Of a stretch of 59,256 nt of DNA, positions 15,495 to 24,409 are shown in pieces. A model generated the notes under the pieces. It was not told the DNA's origin, did no database searches, and saw only the letters and a list, made by a program, of their open reading frames with translations. Made by a program: the position numbers and the translations under genes. This DNA comes from Gemmatimonadota bacterium (GTDB lineage: Bacteria; Gemmatimonadota; Gemmatimonadetes; Palauibacterales; Palauibacteraceae), in assembly GCA_022826685.1 (NCBI GenBank), contig JAJDUL010000066.1, forward strand, positions 1 to 59,256, in the 5' to 3' direction. Position 1 is the stretch's first letter. Every line of letters starts with the position of its first letter.

Positions 15495-16837
15495 ACGGAT
15501 ACACCACGGTCCGCGTGCGACTGTGGGGACGCGAGGTCGGTCTCCTCCTCGAATCCGAGCCGGGCGGCCGGATTACGTTCGAATACGATCCCGGATTCGC
15601 GGACTCCGGACTCGAGATCTCCCCGCTCCACCTGCCTCTGGCTCGCTCCGGACCGGTCTCCATTCCCGAACTCGCCCGAAGACCCGCGTTCCTCGGACTT
15701 CCCGGCGTGTTCGCGGATGCCTTGCCGGACCGGTTCGGCAACGCCGTGATCCGGCGCTACTTCGAGGCGCGGGGACGTCCGGAAGACGCATTGTCGCCGC
15801 TTCAGCGGCTGCTCTACGTGGGAGACCGCGCGATGGGCGCGATGGAGTTCCAGCCCGCGCACGATCCCGGCCCGGGCAATGAGGAGGCACTCGAGGTGCT
15901 GTCGCTCGTCGAGGAGGCGCGGCGGGTCATCGAGGGCGACGTCTCGGTCGCGGTGCCGGAGATGATGCAGGTGGGGGGAAGCGCGGGCGGCGCCCGGCCC
16001 AAGGCGCTGATTCTCTGGGATCGCGAGATGGGACGCGTACGCTCGGGCTTCGCCCGCCCGGAAGCCGGCGAGGAGTTGTGGTTGATCAAGTTCGACGGCG
16101 TGAGCCGCGACGCGTCCGGGCTAGGCATGCGCACCGCCCGCCACCCCGGTCCCTGGGGCCGCATCGAGTTCGCGTATTCCCGCCTCGCGCGAGACGCCGG
16201 CATCGAGATGGCGGAGACCCATTTGTTCCGGGACGGCGACCGGGCGCACTTCATGACGCGACGCTTCGACCGCGTGCCCGCCCGGCCTCCGCGCGGCGAC
16301 CGGACGGGGCCTGCGGCCGGATACGGGGCCTTCCGGCGGCTCCACCTGCACAGTCTGGGCGGCCTCCAACATATCGACTTCAACGATCAGTTCGTGTTCA
16401 GCTACGAGGGCTGGTTCGACACGATCCGCGCCCTCGGGCTGGGACAGGAGTCGGTGAACGAGGCGTTCCGGCGCATGGTGTTCAACGTTGCGACGGTCAA
16501 CTTCGACGATCACGTCAAGAACTTCGCCTTCCTCATGGGGCCCGACGGGCGGTGGCGCCTCGCACCCGCCTACGACCTGACGTACGCGGAGAACGACGCG
16601 TGGACGCGGCAGCATCAGATGTCGATGAACGGGCGCTTCCGCGGCGTCCGGCGGGCGGACCTGTTGAGGATCGGCAGCACGTTCGATGTGCCCGCGGCGG
16701 GAAGGCGCATCATCGACGAGGTGATGGAGGCGCTGGACGCTTGGCCAGCGTACGCCGGCGCGGCGGGCGTCCCGGAGGACATGGCGGCGTTCCTCGAAGA
16801 TCGCTTCGAGCGGCAGATCGGCCTCAGGCGTTCATGA
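15491..16837 (+). CDS. HipA-family serine/threonine kinase toxin
   Basis: A 448-residue HipA-type kinase. The N-terminal HipA_N region (about 1-110) leads to a Gly-rich loop MQVGGSAGGARPKALI with the likely autophosphorylated Ser. The C-terminal lobe has the catalytic NFDDHVKNFAFL motif and the APAYDLTYA metal motif. HipA of E. coli phosphorylates glutamyl-tRNA synthetase and induces persistence; the target here is unknown. It pairs with the overlapping hipB. A second PIN-type module lies 2 kb upstream. Confidence 0.9.
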   Translation: MNGYTTVRVRLWGREVGLLLESEPGGRITFEYDPGFADSGLEISPLHLPLARSGPVSIPELARRPAFLGLPGVFADALPDRFGNAVIRRYFEARGRPEDALSPLQRLLYVGDRAMGAMEFQPAHDPGPGNEEALEVLSLVEEARRVIEGDVSVAVPEMMQVGGSAGGARPKALILWDREMGRVRSGFARPEAGEELWLIKFDGVSRDASGLGMRTARHPGPWGRIEFAYSRLARDAGIEMAETHLFRDGDRAHFMTRRFDRVPARPPRGDRTGPAAGYGAFRRLHLHSLGGLQHIDFNDQFVFSYEGWFDTIRALGLGQESVNEAFRRMVFNVATVNFDDHVKNFAFLMGPDGRWRLAPAYDLTYAENDAWTRQHQMSMNGRFRGVRRADLLRIGSTFDVPAAGRRIIDEVMEALDAWPAYAGAAGVPEDMAAFLEDRFERQIGLRRS

Positions 16838-16870
16838 CGACCTGACGCTGGACGACCGGTTCCCCGCCGG

Positions 16871-16909
16871 TTGACAGGGCCAGCCACATTGACGAGACTC
16901 TAGCGTCTC
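16871..16909 (+). promoter_or_regulatory. Promoter and TetR operator candidate
   Basis: A consensus -35 TTGACA (16871-16876) is followed at about 17 bp by the palindrome GAGAC-TCTAGC-GTCTC (16894-16909), which would cover the -10 region. It lies 25 bp before the TetR-family gene. Autorepression is the natural reading (inference). Confidence 0.5.
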
Positions 16910-16933
16910 ATTCAGGACGGAGGCGTATCTCCA

Positions 16934-17512
16934 ATGGCGTTGGCGACAAGAGAACGGATCCTCGAGGCGGCCGGCGCGACGCTGTCGCGGAATCCGAACG
17001 CCTCACTCGACCAGATCGCGGTCGACGCGCGGGTCGGGCGAGCGACGGTCTTCCGTCACTTCGAGAGCCGTGCGGGGCTGCTCAAGGCGCTGGCCGGTCG
17101 AGCCATCGCCGAGACGGACAGGGCGACCCGGCTGGCCGCGGCGGATGCGCGCACCGCCACCGAGGCCCTGAAGCTGATCACGCGGGCCGTTGTCGGCGCC
17201 GGCGAGTCGTTTCGTTTCCTGGACTCGGCCGCCGAGCTGTACGACGAGCCGGAGATCGTCGAAGCCTACCAGCGGCAGATGTCCGAGTTGGCGGATCTGG
17301 TTGGAGCCGCCAGGCGGGAAGGCTTCATTCGACCCGATCTCCCCACCGCGTGGGTGGTGGCAAGTATCGATGGCCTGATATGGGCCGCGTGCCGAGCCGT
17401 CGGCGATGGCGAGCTTGGCGTGGTTCAGGCCAAGGATCTCGTCTGGGAGACCATCGCGGACGGGCTTTCGACCGAAGGGGCCCGGGAGGATCGCCATGCC
17501 GACCAGGCCTGA
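16934..17512 (+). CDS. TetR/AcrR-family transcriptional regulator
   Basis: A 192-residue repressor. The N-terminal HTH (about residues 5-50) reads ATRERILEAAGATLSRNPN, then VGRATVFRHFESRAGLLKAL, typical of TetR. The C-terminal ligand domain contains FRFLDSAAELYDEPEIVEAY and a hydrophobic VASIDGLIWAACRAV helix. It heads an operon with a small membrane protein, overlapping it by 17 bases, and a fatty acid hydroxylase, so it probably senses a lipid or a membrane-active compound (inference). Confidence 0.88.
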   Translation: MALATRERILEAAGATLSRNPNASLDQIAVDARVGRATVFRHFESRAGLLKALAGRAIAETDRATRLAAADARTATEALKLITRAVVGAGESFRFLDSAAELYDEPEIVEAYQRQMSELADLVGAARREGFIRPDLPTAWVVASIDGLIWAACRAVGDGELGVVQAKDLVWETIADGLSTEGAREDRHADQA

Positions 17513-17729
17513 TCGACTGCCGTTTCCGGCACAGATCCTGACGACCGCGATCATCGTCGTCGCCTTTGTCGGGGCGGCGCGCCTGGCGAGTTCCGAAGAA
17601 GACTCCAGAGCGTTCGACGAGGCGGCGGAGCAGACGCGGTTCCAGTTCGAAGGCGCGGCTCGAGGGGTCGGAGCGGCCGATCGGGCGAACGATGAGATCC
17701 CGGTGCCGCTGGAACGTGAGGAGCCATGA
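17496..17729 (+). CDS. Small single-pass membrane protein
   Basis: A 77-residue protein with one strong transmembrane helix (about residues 12-30, PAQILTTAIIVVAFVGAARL) and a charged soluble tail. ATG 17496 has GGGAGGA upstream inside the TetR gene's end, and its stop overlaps the hydroxylase start (ATGATG). I do not recognise a family. The fixed position between regulator and membrane hydroxylase suggests an accessory subunit or membrane anchor. Confidence 0.65.
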   Translation: MPTRPDRLPFPAQILTTAIIVVAFVGAARLASSEEDSRAFDEAAEQTRFQFEGAARGVGAADRANDEIPVPLEREEP

Positions 17730-18607
17730 TGGAGGCCGTGACGAGAGCGCTCAACTGGGATGCGGTCATGGGCTGGTTCCATGTGTTGAACGATCTCAGC
17801 CTGGTCTACGTGATCATTCCCTTCTTCTTCGTCGAACTCGTTCGCTACGCCTTCCTCAAGCGCCTGAGCTTCGACGTCATCGGCGACTCGGTGGCGAACG
17901 TCATCACCTTCGTCTGTTTCGTGGCCATCGAATACGCGCTCGGCATCCTCTTCGTCACGAAGCTCTACTTCTGGATCTACGCGAACTTCAGCCTCACCCA
18001 CCTGTCGCTGAACTGGGTCACGATCGTGACCTGTGTCCTGCTGGCCGACCTCATGTACTACTGGGATCACCGCATGATGCACCGAATCGGGGTCGGCTGG
18101 GCCACGCACACCGTGCACCACAGCTCGCCCCACTTCAACATGTCGGTGGCCTACCGGTTCGGCCCCCTGGACGCGGTGTTCCCGCTCCTCTTCTCCTTCC
18201 CCATCGTCATGCTGGGATATCACCCGATCCTGGTGCTGCTGTCGGAGGTTCTCGTCCAACAGTTCCAGGCGATCCTGCACACGGAGGCGATCCGGAAGCT
18301 GCCGCGACCGGTCGAATTCCTCTTCAACACACCCTCCCACCACAGGGTGCACCACGGCTCGAACCGGCAGTACTGCGACAAGAACTACGCGGGCATGCTC
18401 ATCATCTGGGATCGCATGTTCGGGACCTTTGAGCCGGAGGTCGAGCCGGTGGAGTACGGCGTCCGGCAGCCCATCAACTCGAACAATCCCATCACCGTAT
18501 TCCTGCACGGGATCCAGCGTTTGATCGTGACGATCGTCCGGACGAGGGGCGTCGCGAACAAGCTGAGGGTACTGGTGAAGCCGCCGGGCTGGAGCGCGAC
18601 GGACTAG
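17726..18607 (+). CDS. Sterol desaturase/fatty acid hydroxylase family membrane protein
   Basis: A 293-residue integral membrane di-iron oxygenase. The histidine clusters are present: YYWDHRMMHR (HxxxH), HTVHHSSPHFN (HxxHH) and PSHHRVHHG (HxxHH), between hydrophobic segments. The family hydroxylates or desaturates sterols, fatty acids, carotenoids or alkylglycerols. Co-transcription with TetR and a small membrane protein suggests a regulated membrane-lipid modification. A carotenoid substrate is possible given the operon 11 kb upstream but is not shown. The start ATG may be 17726 or 17729. Confidence 0.87.
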   Translation: MMEAVTRALNWDAVMGWFHVLNDLSLVYVIIPFFFVELVRYAFLKRLSFDVIGDSVANVITFVCFVAIEYALGILFVTKLYFWIYANFSLTHLSLNWVTIVTCVLLADLMYYWDHRMMHRIGVGWATHTVHHSSPHFNMSVAYRFGPLDAVFPLLFSFPIVMLGYHPILVLLSEVLVQQFQAILHTEAIRKLPRPVEFLFNTPSHHRVHHGSNRQYCDKNYAGMLIIWDRMFGTFEPEVEPVEYGVRQPINSNNPITVFLHGIQRLIVTIVRTRGVANKLRVLVKPPGWSATD

Positions 18608-18629
18608 CAGTCCGTGGCAAGACGCTGTG

Positions 18630-20777
18630 TTAGCGGGCGGGCGCGGCGGCGCGGGCGCGGTCGAGGAGGGATTGGTAGAGGGCGTCGGCCTCCTGAACGC
18701 GCGGTTCGAGGCGGAGGCGCTGCTGCTCCCATTCCTCCTCGAGGAGGCGGGTCGTCTCCCAGTATTCGAGATCGCCGGCGGGCCGGATGGGCTCGTCGAG
18801 CAGTTCCTGCAGCTTGGCCCGGTGGCGGGCGACGAGTTCCGGCACGGCCTCCAGCTTCCACCACGGTTCGTCGTCCACGATCACGAACACGGGGGCGCTG
18901 TGCGCGACGGTCATGTCGCGCGCCCCGTCGCGGTCGCCGAACGCGCGCACGGCCACCCACAGGCTCTCGTCCGCCTCGATCTGCGTGGCGAGGCGCAGCC
19001 CGTCGGCGTCCCCGGCCGATCGGGTCACGCTCGCGACGACCTCTCCATGGACGACGAGTTCCAGCCGGTTCAGCCGGTCGATGTCGGGGTTGAGCGACGC
19101 CGCGGCCACGACCTCGAGGCTGTCCCCACGCGCGACGCGCAACTCCGAGCCCATCTCCCGCCCGTTCACCTGGAACTCGAGGAAGGGCCCGTTGCTCACG
19201 TAGGTGCGGCCGGAGCGGAAGGCGTTGTACCACTCGCGGGGGGCGAACGGCCCGTCCAGCTTCACGTACGTGCGCTCGACCCCCGGCAGCGTAGGCCCGA
19301 AATACGGATAGTCCGCGCCCGCGATGGGGCGGACGTTGAAGCCGAGGTTCAGAAAGCTGTACCAGATGTCGTCGTACAGGCGCCCGCCCTGCAGGACCTC
19401 AATGAAGTCGACGAGGTCGAACGGCACGTCGAGCGCCAGTCCCCGCTCGGCGTTGAAGAGCTGGCCCATGTGTGCGTAGCCGGAGATGCCGCCCTGGGCA
19501 TGCGACGCCTCGAACACACGGTGATAGAGGAAGTAGGAGCCGGGGTCCTGGCGGATGGGACGCTGCAGGTTGTGGTGGATCGTGTGCCCGCGGTGGACCG
19601 TGCGCGGATCCTCCTGCCCGGACACGAGCGCGTGGCCCTCCCGCACGTACTGTCCGGCCTCGCCCCACGCCGGCTGCTTGAAGTGGGTGACGGCGATGTT
19701 CCCCATCTCGAGCAGGTTCGCGACGTGGATGTCCTCGGCGGCGATCTGCGCCCACACGGCATCGTCCTCCGCGTGCTCGCGGGCGATGTGAACGTGGGAG
19801 TCGCCGGAGTACCAACCCTCCGCGGGGAGGTTCGCGTAGCGCTCGAGGGAGACGGTGAGATCGGTCGTTTCGTCCGCGCGCACCTCGAGGGTCCGCTGGT
19901 AGCCGCGGTATTCGGGGCCCCGCGTCGCGACGAGTTCGTAGCTCCCGACCGGGAGGCGGGCTTCGTACTCCCCGTCGACGTAGAAGGCGAGGCGGTGCTC
20001 GGAGGGCCACCACGTCCGCGGGTTCACCCACAGGAGCCGGACCTCGTCGACGAACCGGTGTACGAGGACGGAGCGCTCGGAGGGGAGCGGGGCGCGGCCG
20101 GTCTCGTCGTAGAGACCGAACCGTGCGGGGACCGGTCGCCCGCTCGCGGCATCCTCGACCGCGAGGCGCAGCGTGCCGTAACCGGCCGGGACGGGCGTGG
20201 CGTGGCTCCGCACGACCTCGATGTCGCACAGGGCGATCCCCTCCGGGCCGCCGATCGCGAGGTCCGTGTCGCGGATCCCGTGCGCGGCGAAGCGGGCGCG
20301 ATCGAGCGTCACCCGGGCCGTGGCGAGCGCCGCTCCGTCGCCGGTGCCGGACTCGGAGCGGGACTCGGGTTCGATGGTCTCCGACTCGCCGATCCCGTCG
20401 CCGCCGTTGTCGTTGAAGCCGACGCTGAACGGCCCCGTGAGTTCCGGTGCGTAGGTCACCACGAGGTCGACGGGCTCATCGATGTCGAACGCGAACCCGT
20501 CGTCGATGTCGAGGGCGAAGAGAGGGCCGACGACGCACGTCCGGTCCCCGATGTCGCGCGTCTGGAAGGGGTTGCCGCGGCTGTACATGCCGAGTTCCGA
20601 GCGGGCGACGCCGAGCGTGCGGGCGATGTTCTCGCGCGGCCACTCGAGTTCGACGACGAAACGGGCATCGCTGTCATGCACCGGGGAAGGCACGCCCTCC
20701 CCCGCCGGGCCCGCGGCTCCAGACACAAGGAGGCCGGCCCCGGCGAGGAGGCAGATCCGGCGGACGCGGGCAGTCAC
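18630..20777 (-). CDS. Exported CehA/McbA-family PHP metallohydrolase
   Basis: A 715-residue protein with a signal peptide (RRICLLAGAGLLVSGAAG). An N-terminal beta-rich region and a carboxypeptidase-regulatory-like segment (about 180-310) precede the PHP-type domain that starts at about residue 320 with GWYSGDSHVHI. Further metal-site candidates are GISGYAHMGQLF, the IAGADYPYFG segment and GRTYVSNGPFLEFQVNG. CehA/McbA enzymes hydrolyse carbamate and other esters. GTG 20777 overlaps the upstream gene's stop. It is the last of three exported metal-dependent hydrolases. A paralogous domain is fused to a propeller at 24410-27142. Confidence 0.82.
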   Translation of the reverse strand: MTARVRRICLLAGAGLLVSGAAGPAGEGVPSPVHDSDARFVVELEWPRENIARTLGVARSELGMYSRGNPFQTRDIGDRTCVVGPLFALDIDDGFAFDIDEPVDLVVTYAPELTGPFSVGFNDNGGDGIGESETIEPESRSESGTGDGAALATARVTLDRARFAAHGIRDTDLAIGGPEGIALCDIEVVRSHATPVPAGYGTLRLAVEDAASGRPVPARFGLYDETGRAPLPSERSVLVHRFVDEVRLLWVNPRTWWPSEHRLAFYVDGEYEARLPVGSYELVATRGPEYRGYQRTLEVRADETTDLTVSLERYANLPAEGWYSGDSHVHIAREHAEDDAVWAQIAAEDIHVANLLEMGNIAVTHFKQPAWGEAGQYVREGHALVSGQEDPRTVHRGHTIHHNLQRPIRQDPGSYFLYHRVFEASHAQGGISGYAHMGQLFNAERGLALDVPFDLVDFIEVLQGGRLYDDIWYSFLNLGFNVRPIAGADYPYFGPTLPGVERTYVKLDGPFAPREWYNAFRSGRTYVSNGPFLEFQVNGREMGSELRVARGDSLEVVAAASLNPDIDRLNRLELVVHGEVVASVTRSAGDADGLRLATQIEADESLWVAVRAFGDRDGARDMTVAHSAPVFVIVDDEPWWKLEAVPELVARHRAKLQELLDEPIRPAGDLEYWETTRLLEEEWEQQRLRLEPRVQEADALYQSLLDRARAAAPAR

Positions 20778-22462
20778 CGCTCGTACACGACCCGGCCGCC
20801 TACGACGGTCAGATCGACCTGCATGGATTCCAGGCATGGGTCCTTGCACTCCAGCACGTGGTCCGCCGTCACGACGAGGTCGGCGGCCATCCCGACCTCG
20901 AGCGTCCCCTTCTCCTCCTCCTCGAACGTGAGGTGCGCGTAGCTTCGCGTCACCGCCTCCAGCGCTTCCTCCCGCGTGATCTTCTGCGATGGGTCGAGCA
21001 CGCCGGCGCTGATCGTGCCGCGCGTCGTGAAGTGGTGCAGCATCCACCACGGGTCCCAGGGGACGACGGGAGAATCCGTGCCCAGCGACACCGGAATTCC
21101 GGCGTCGAGGTAGGCGCGCACGGGCGTCGTCCAGGCGGCGCGCTGCGCGCCCCAGTACTTCACGAGGCTCGGCGCCGCCACGTAGAGGTGGTTCTGCGCC
21201 GTCACGGAGAGTCCGAGCGCCCGCATGCGCGGGAAGTGGTCGTCGCGCGGGAGGAATCCGTGTTCGATGACCCAGCGGAGACCGTCGATCGGCGCATCGG
21301 CGTTCGCCGCCTCGTAGCCTTCGAGGACGAGGTCGATCGCCGCGTCGCCCACCGCGTGCGTCGCCACCCGCCAGCCCCGACGGTGAAGTTCGCGGAGGTT
21401 CTCGATGTAGCGCTCCGTCGGCACGGTCTGCAGGCCGCGAAAGGTGCCCCCCTCGCCCCACGGCTCCTCGTACGGCTCGCGCATGAGACCGCCCTCGAAG
21501 CCGCCGTCCACGCCGAGCTTCACGCCGCCGACGCGGAGCCAGTCGTCGCCCTCGCCCATCTCCGGCCATGTCGCGAGCGCGTCGGCGAGCGGCTGTGCGT
21601 TCGCCCCGCGAGGCGCGCGGAGGACGTAGTTCACGCGCAGGGTCAGGCGGCCCTGGTCCCGGAGCTGCTCGATGGTCCGGTACTGCTCGAGAGGGCCGCC
21701 CGGGTAACGGATGCTGGTCAGGCCGCGGGAGTTGAGCGCGGCGTACTCCTCGGCCATCTCGTCGAGGACGGCCGCCGGATCGGGCGGCGCGGCGGCCGGC
21801 AGCGTCACGAGATCCTTGGCGCGGTCGACGAGTTCGCCGTTCAGCCGCCCGTCCGGATAGCGACCGATGCGGCCGCCCGGCACCTCGGGCGTCGATTCGT
21901 CGATGTCCCAGCGGGCGAGCGCCGGGCTGTTCAGCACATATTCGTGTCCGCCGCGGACGACGACGACCGGCTGCCCGGGCGCCGCGCCGTCGAGATCGTC
22001 ACGGTAGGGGAGGCGGTGCTCGGCGAGCTGGCCTTCGTGCCAGTCGCGGTTCGTGACGATCAACTCGCCGGGCGCCGTCTCCAGCGCGAAGGCAGCGATG
22101 GCATCGGCCGCGTCCCGCAGCGAGCGAGCGCCCGTCAGGTCGACCCCCGGGCCGCCCCCGATGCCGTGGTAATGGTTGTCCGTGAGCCCCGGAATCACGG
22201 TCCGGCCGTTCAACTCCACGACGCGCGTGCCGGGCCCGGCCAGCCGGCGAATCTCCTCCGACGTCCCCACCGCCCGCACGCGCCCGTCGCTCACCGCAAG
22301 CGCCTCCACGGTCCCCGGCGCTCCCATCGTGAGGATCTCGCCGTCAACGAGGACGAGGTCCGCCGCCTCGGGCCGGGGCGCCTCGCAGGCCGCCAGCCCG
22401 AGCGCCACGAGCCCCAGAGCCGCCAGCGCGACGGCGCGCCGCGAAGCCGTGATCTTCGCCAT
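20774..22462 (-). CDS. YtcJ-like amidohydrolase lipoprotein
   Basis: A 562-residue amidohydrolase (amidohydrolase family 3, YtcJ/NfdA-like). The signal ends in a lipobox LGLAAC. Metal motifs are intact: TDNHYHGIG (HxH), KLGVDGGFEGG, ATHAVGDAAID, WVIEHGFLP and SLGTDSPVVPWDP; the composite beta domain closes with GMAADLVVTADHVLE. Substrates in this family are amides such as N-substituted formamides, but most members are uncharacterised. Start ATG shares one base with the D-aminoacylase stop (TAATG); its stop overlaps the CehA-like gene (GTGA). Confidence 0.87.
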   Translation of the reverse strand: MAKITASRRAVALAALGLVALGLAACEAPRPEAADLVLVDGEILTMGAPGTVEALAVSDGRVRAVGTSEEIRRLAGPGTRVVELNGRTVIPGLTDNHYHGIGGGPGVDLTGARSLRDAADAIAAFALETAPGELIVTNRDWHEGQLAEHRLPYRDDLDGAAPGQPVVVVRGGHEYVLNSPALARWDIDESTPEVPGGRIGRYPDGRLNGELVDRAKDLVTLPAAAPPDPAAVLDEMAEEYAALNSRGLTSIRYPGGPLEQYRTIEQLRDQGRLTLRVNYVLRAPRGANAQPLADALATWPEMGEGDDWLRVGGVKLGVDGGFEGGLMREPYEEPWGEGGTFRGLQTVPTERYIENLRELHRRGWRVATHAVGDAAIDLVLEGYEAANADAPIDGLRWVIEHGFLPRDDHFPRMRALGLSVTAQNHLYVAAPSLVKYWGAQRAAWTTPVRAYLDAGIPVSLGTDSPVVPWDPWWMLHHFTTRGTISAGVLDPSQKITREEALEAVTRSYAHLTFEEEEKGTLEVGMAADLVVTADHVLECKDPCLESMQVDLTVVGGRVVYER

Positions 22463-24156
22463 TACGGCCCCCCTCCGGTCTCACGGCGCAGGAGCCCGCC
22501 GGGCTGGGCCTCCGTCAGCACGCCGTCATCGATCACCGGCACGCCGTTCACGAACACGTAGTCCATCCCCTCGGCATAGCGCATCGCGTCCCCGAACCGA
22601 GCCATGTCCCGCACCTCCTCCGGGTCGAAGAGCACGAGATCCGCCACCATCCCCGGCGCGATCAGGCCCCTGTCCGTCAGCCCCAGCCGGCGGGCGGCGA
22701 GCGACGTCATGCGGCGCACGGCGTCCTCCAGACTCAGGATCCCATCCTCCCGCACGTATTTCGCGATCACGCGCGGGAAGGCCCCGAACGCCCTCGGATG
22801 CGAACTCGCCGTGGTCGCGGGGTTCACCGGCGAGGCGTCCGTGTCGATCATCACGAACTCGGCCCGGAGCGCCTGCCACTTCTGCTCCTCGTTCATGCTC
22901 TCCGGGTTCACGCTCACGCCGCCGGCCTGCACGAGATCGAAGAACGCGTCCCACTCCTCCCTCCCGAGGACTTCCGCCGCCTCGGCGATCGAGAGGTTGA
23001 TCACGCGTGCGTCCACCGCTTCCGGAGCGGAGACGATGAGGACCTTGTCCCAGTCCATCCCCACATGGCGGTACCAGTTCTCCCAGTCCGACGTCGTCTC
23101 CACCTCGCGGCGGAGTTCCGCCCGTACCGCGGGGTCGAACAGCGTCTCGAGGAAGGGCGCCCTGCCGCCCGCGTAGTGCCGCGGATGGAGGAACGAGCCG
23201 AGACCGATCCCGTTCCGGATGTAGGGATAGATATCCGCCGTCACGTCGATCCCGGCGACGCGCGCCGAGTCGATGAGGGCGAGGGCCTCGGCCATCAGCG
23301 GCCAGTTCTCCCGCCCCGCCGCCTTGAGGTGGTAGATGTGGACGGGAGTGCCGGCGCGGACGCCGATCTCGATCGCTTCCCGGATCGCCTCGAGGACTGA
23401 GTGCGACTCGTTCCGCATGTGCGTGAAGTAGGTGCCGCCGTACTCGCCCGCGACGCGCGTGAGTTCGACGAGTTCTTCCGTCGTTGCGTACACGGCGGGC
23501 GGATAGATGAGCGATGTCGAGGTCCCGACGGCGCCGTCCTCCATCGCCTGCCGGACGAGCGCCTTCATCTCCTCGAGTTGCTCGGGCGTCGGCTGTACGT
23601 CCTCGTCGCCCAGGACCACGCGCCGCACCTGTGTGAGTCCCACGTCGTGGACGACGTTGATCGGGATCCCGATGCGCTCCACGTGCGCGAAGTACTCCGC
23701 ATACGTCCGCCAGCGCAGTTCCTCGCCGTTCACGACCAGCCCCCAGGGCTGCGTGGCGTCGCTCTGGGGCGCGGCCGACCCGCCTTCGCCGGAGAGGTAG
23801 GTCGTGATCCCCTGCCGGAGCTTGCTCTCGGCGCTCGGAGGATCCGTGATGAGGACGACGCTCGACTGGCCCATCATGTCGATGAAGCCCGGACTCACAA
23901 CGCGGTCCGCCGCGTCGATCGTGCGCACGGCCGGCTGGCCCGAGAGGTTCCCGACCGCCGCGATCCGGTCCCCGCGAAGGCCGATGTCGCCCCGCACCCA
24001 GGGATTCCCCGCCCCGTCCACGATCCGCGCCCCCGTGATCAACACGTCGAACGGCCCTGCGGGCGTCGGTCCCTCTCCCACCCCACACCCCAGGAGAGCC
24101 AGTCCCAGTAGCACGGACGCAGGAAGGCGTGGGGGCCAGCCCCCTCGTGCGTTCAC
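22462..24156 (-). CDS. N-acyl-D-amino-acid deacylase-like lipoprotein with degenerate metal site
   Basis: A 564-residue protein with a lipobox LALLGC (Cys24) and the overall D-aminoacylase/amidohydrolase 3 architecture: DVLITGARIVDGAGNPW, FTHMRNESHSVLEAI, VHIYHLKAAGRENW, and the C-terminal HPRAFGAFPRVIAKYVRE and GMVADLVLFDPEEV. The usual FID-x-HxHxD motif reads F91-I-D-M-M-G-Q-S98, so both His are lost, and the zinc-ligand Cys region (NCGFS in D-aminoacylase) reads GEGGS. It may use one metal, have another activity, or be non-catalytic. GTG 24156 heads a three-gene exported-hydrolase operon. Confidence 0.83.
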   Translation of the reverse strand: MNARGGWPPRLPASVLLGLALLGCGVGEGPTPAGPFDVLITGARIVDGAGNPWVRGDIGLRGDRIAAVGNLSGQPAVRTIDAADRVVSPGFIDMMGQSSVVLITDPPSAESKLRQGITTYLSGEGGSAAPQSDATQPWGLVVNGEELRWRTYAEYFAHVERIGIPINVVHDVGLTQVRRVVLGDEDVQPTPEQLEEMKALVRQAMEDGAVGTSTSLIYPPAVYATTEELVELTRVAGEYGGTYFTHMRNESHSVLEAIREAIEIGVRAGTPVHIYHLKAAGRENWPLMAEALALIDSARVAGIDVTADIYPYIRNGIGLGSFLHPRHYAGGRAPFLETLFDPAVRAELRREVETTSDWENWYRHVGMDWDKVLIVSAPEAVDARVINLSIAEAAEVLGREEWDAFFDLVQAGGVSVNPESMNEEQKWQALRAEFVMIDTDASPVNPATTASSHPRAFGAFPRVIAKYVREDGILSLEDAVRRMTSLAARRLGLTDRGLIAPGMVADLVLFDPEEVRDMARFGDAMRYAEGMDYVFVNGVPVIDDGVLTEAQPGGLLRRETGGGP

Positions 24157-24409
24157 CGCCGCCCCGCATCGCGGAGGGCCTTCCAGCTTATGCCGTCGGT
24201 TGCGGCGTCGCGTTCTTCCTTCATCAGCCAATCCATGGGCGCAGGTTCCTGTCCCTCGAAGGATCGACCGGGCGTCGCCTGGCGGCAACCGCACCTCCGG
24301 CAGGTAAGCTGTTGGAGCGGCCGGTGGACGCGTCGCGTCACGGCCTGTGACCGCGCATACTGGTCTTTCCGGAGCTGCTGAACATCGCCGAGGGTCGAGA
24401 GGTGTTCTG
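24157..24409. other. Divergent intergenic region without a clear gene
   Basis: About 250 bp between the D-aminoacylase-like gene (-) and the propeller-CehA gene (+). A 62-codon minus-strand frame (24153-24341) exists but has no ribosome site and no family I recognise. The region presumably carries the promoters of both units. I see no convincing -35/-10 pair; GAGAGG (24397-24402) is a candidate ribosome site for ATG 24410. Confidence 0.5.

Noticed and set aside
16855..16871. ACCGG-N7-CCGGT hairpin after hipA considered as a terminator
   Set aside because: Only a 5-bp stem and no T-tract; it also runs into the next promoter.
18627..20942. 771-codon plus-strand frame opposite the CehA-like gene
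   Set aside because: Val/Arg/Asp-rich shadow; the minus strand has the signal peptide and PHP motifs.
24153..24341. 62-codon minus-strand frame in the divergent intergenic region
   Set aside because: No ribosome site, no recognisable family, overlaps the start region of the D-aminoacylase-like gene.
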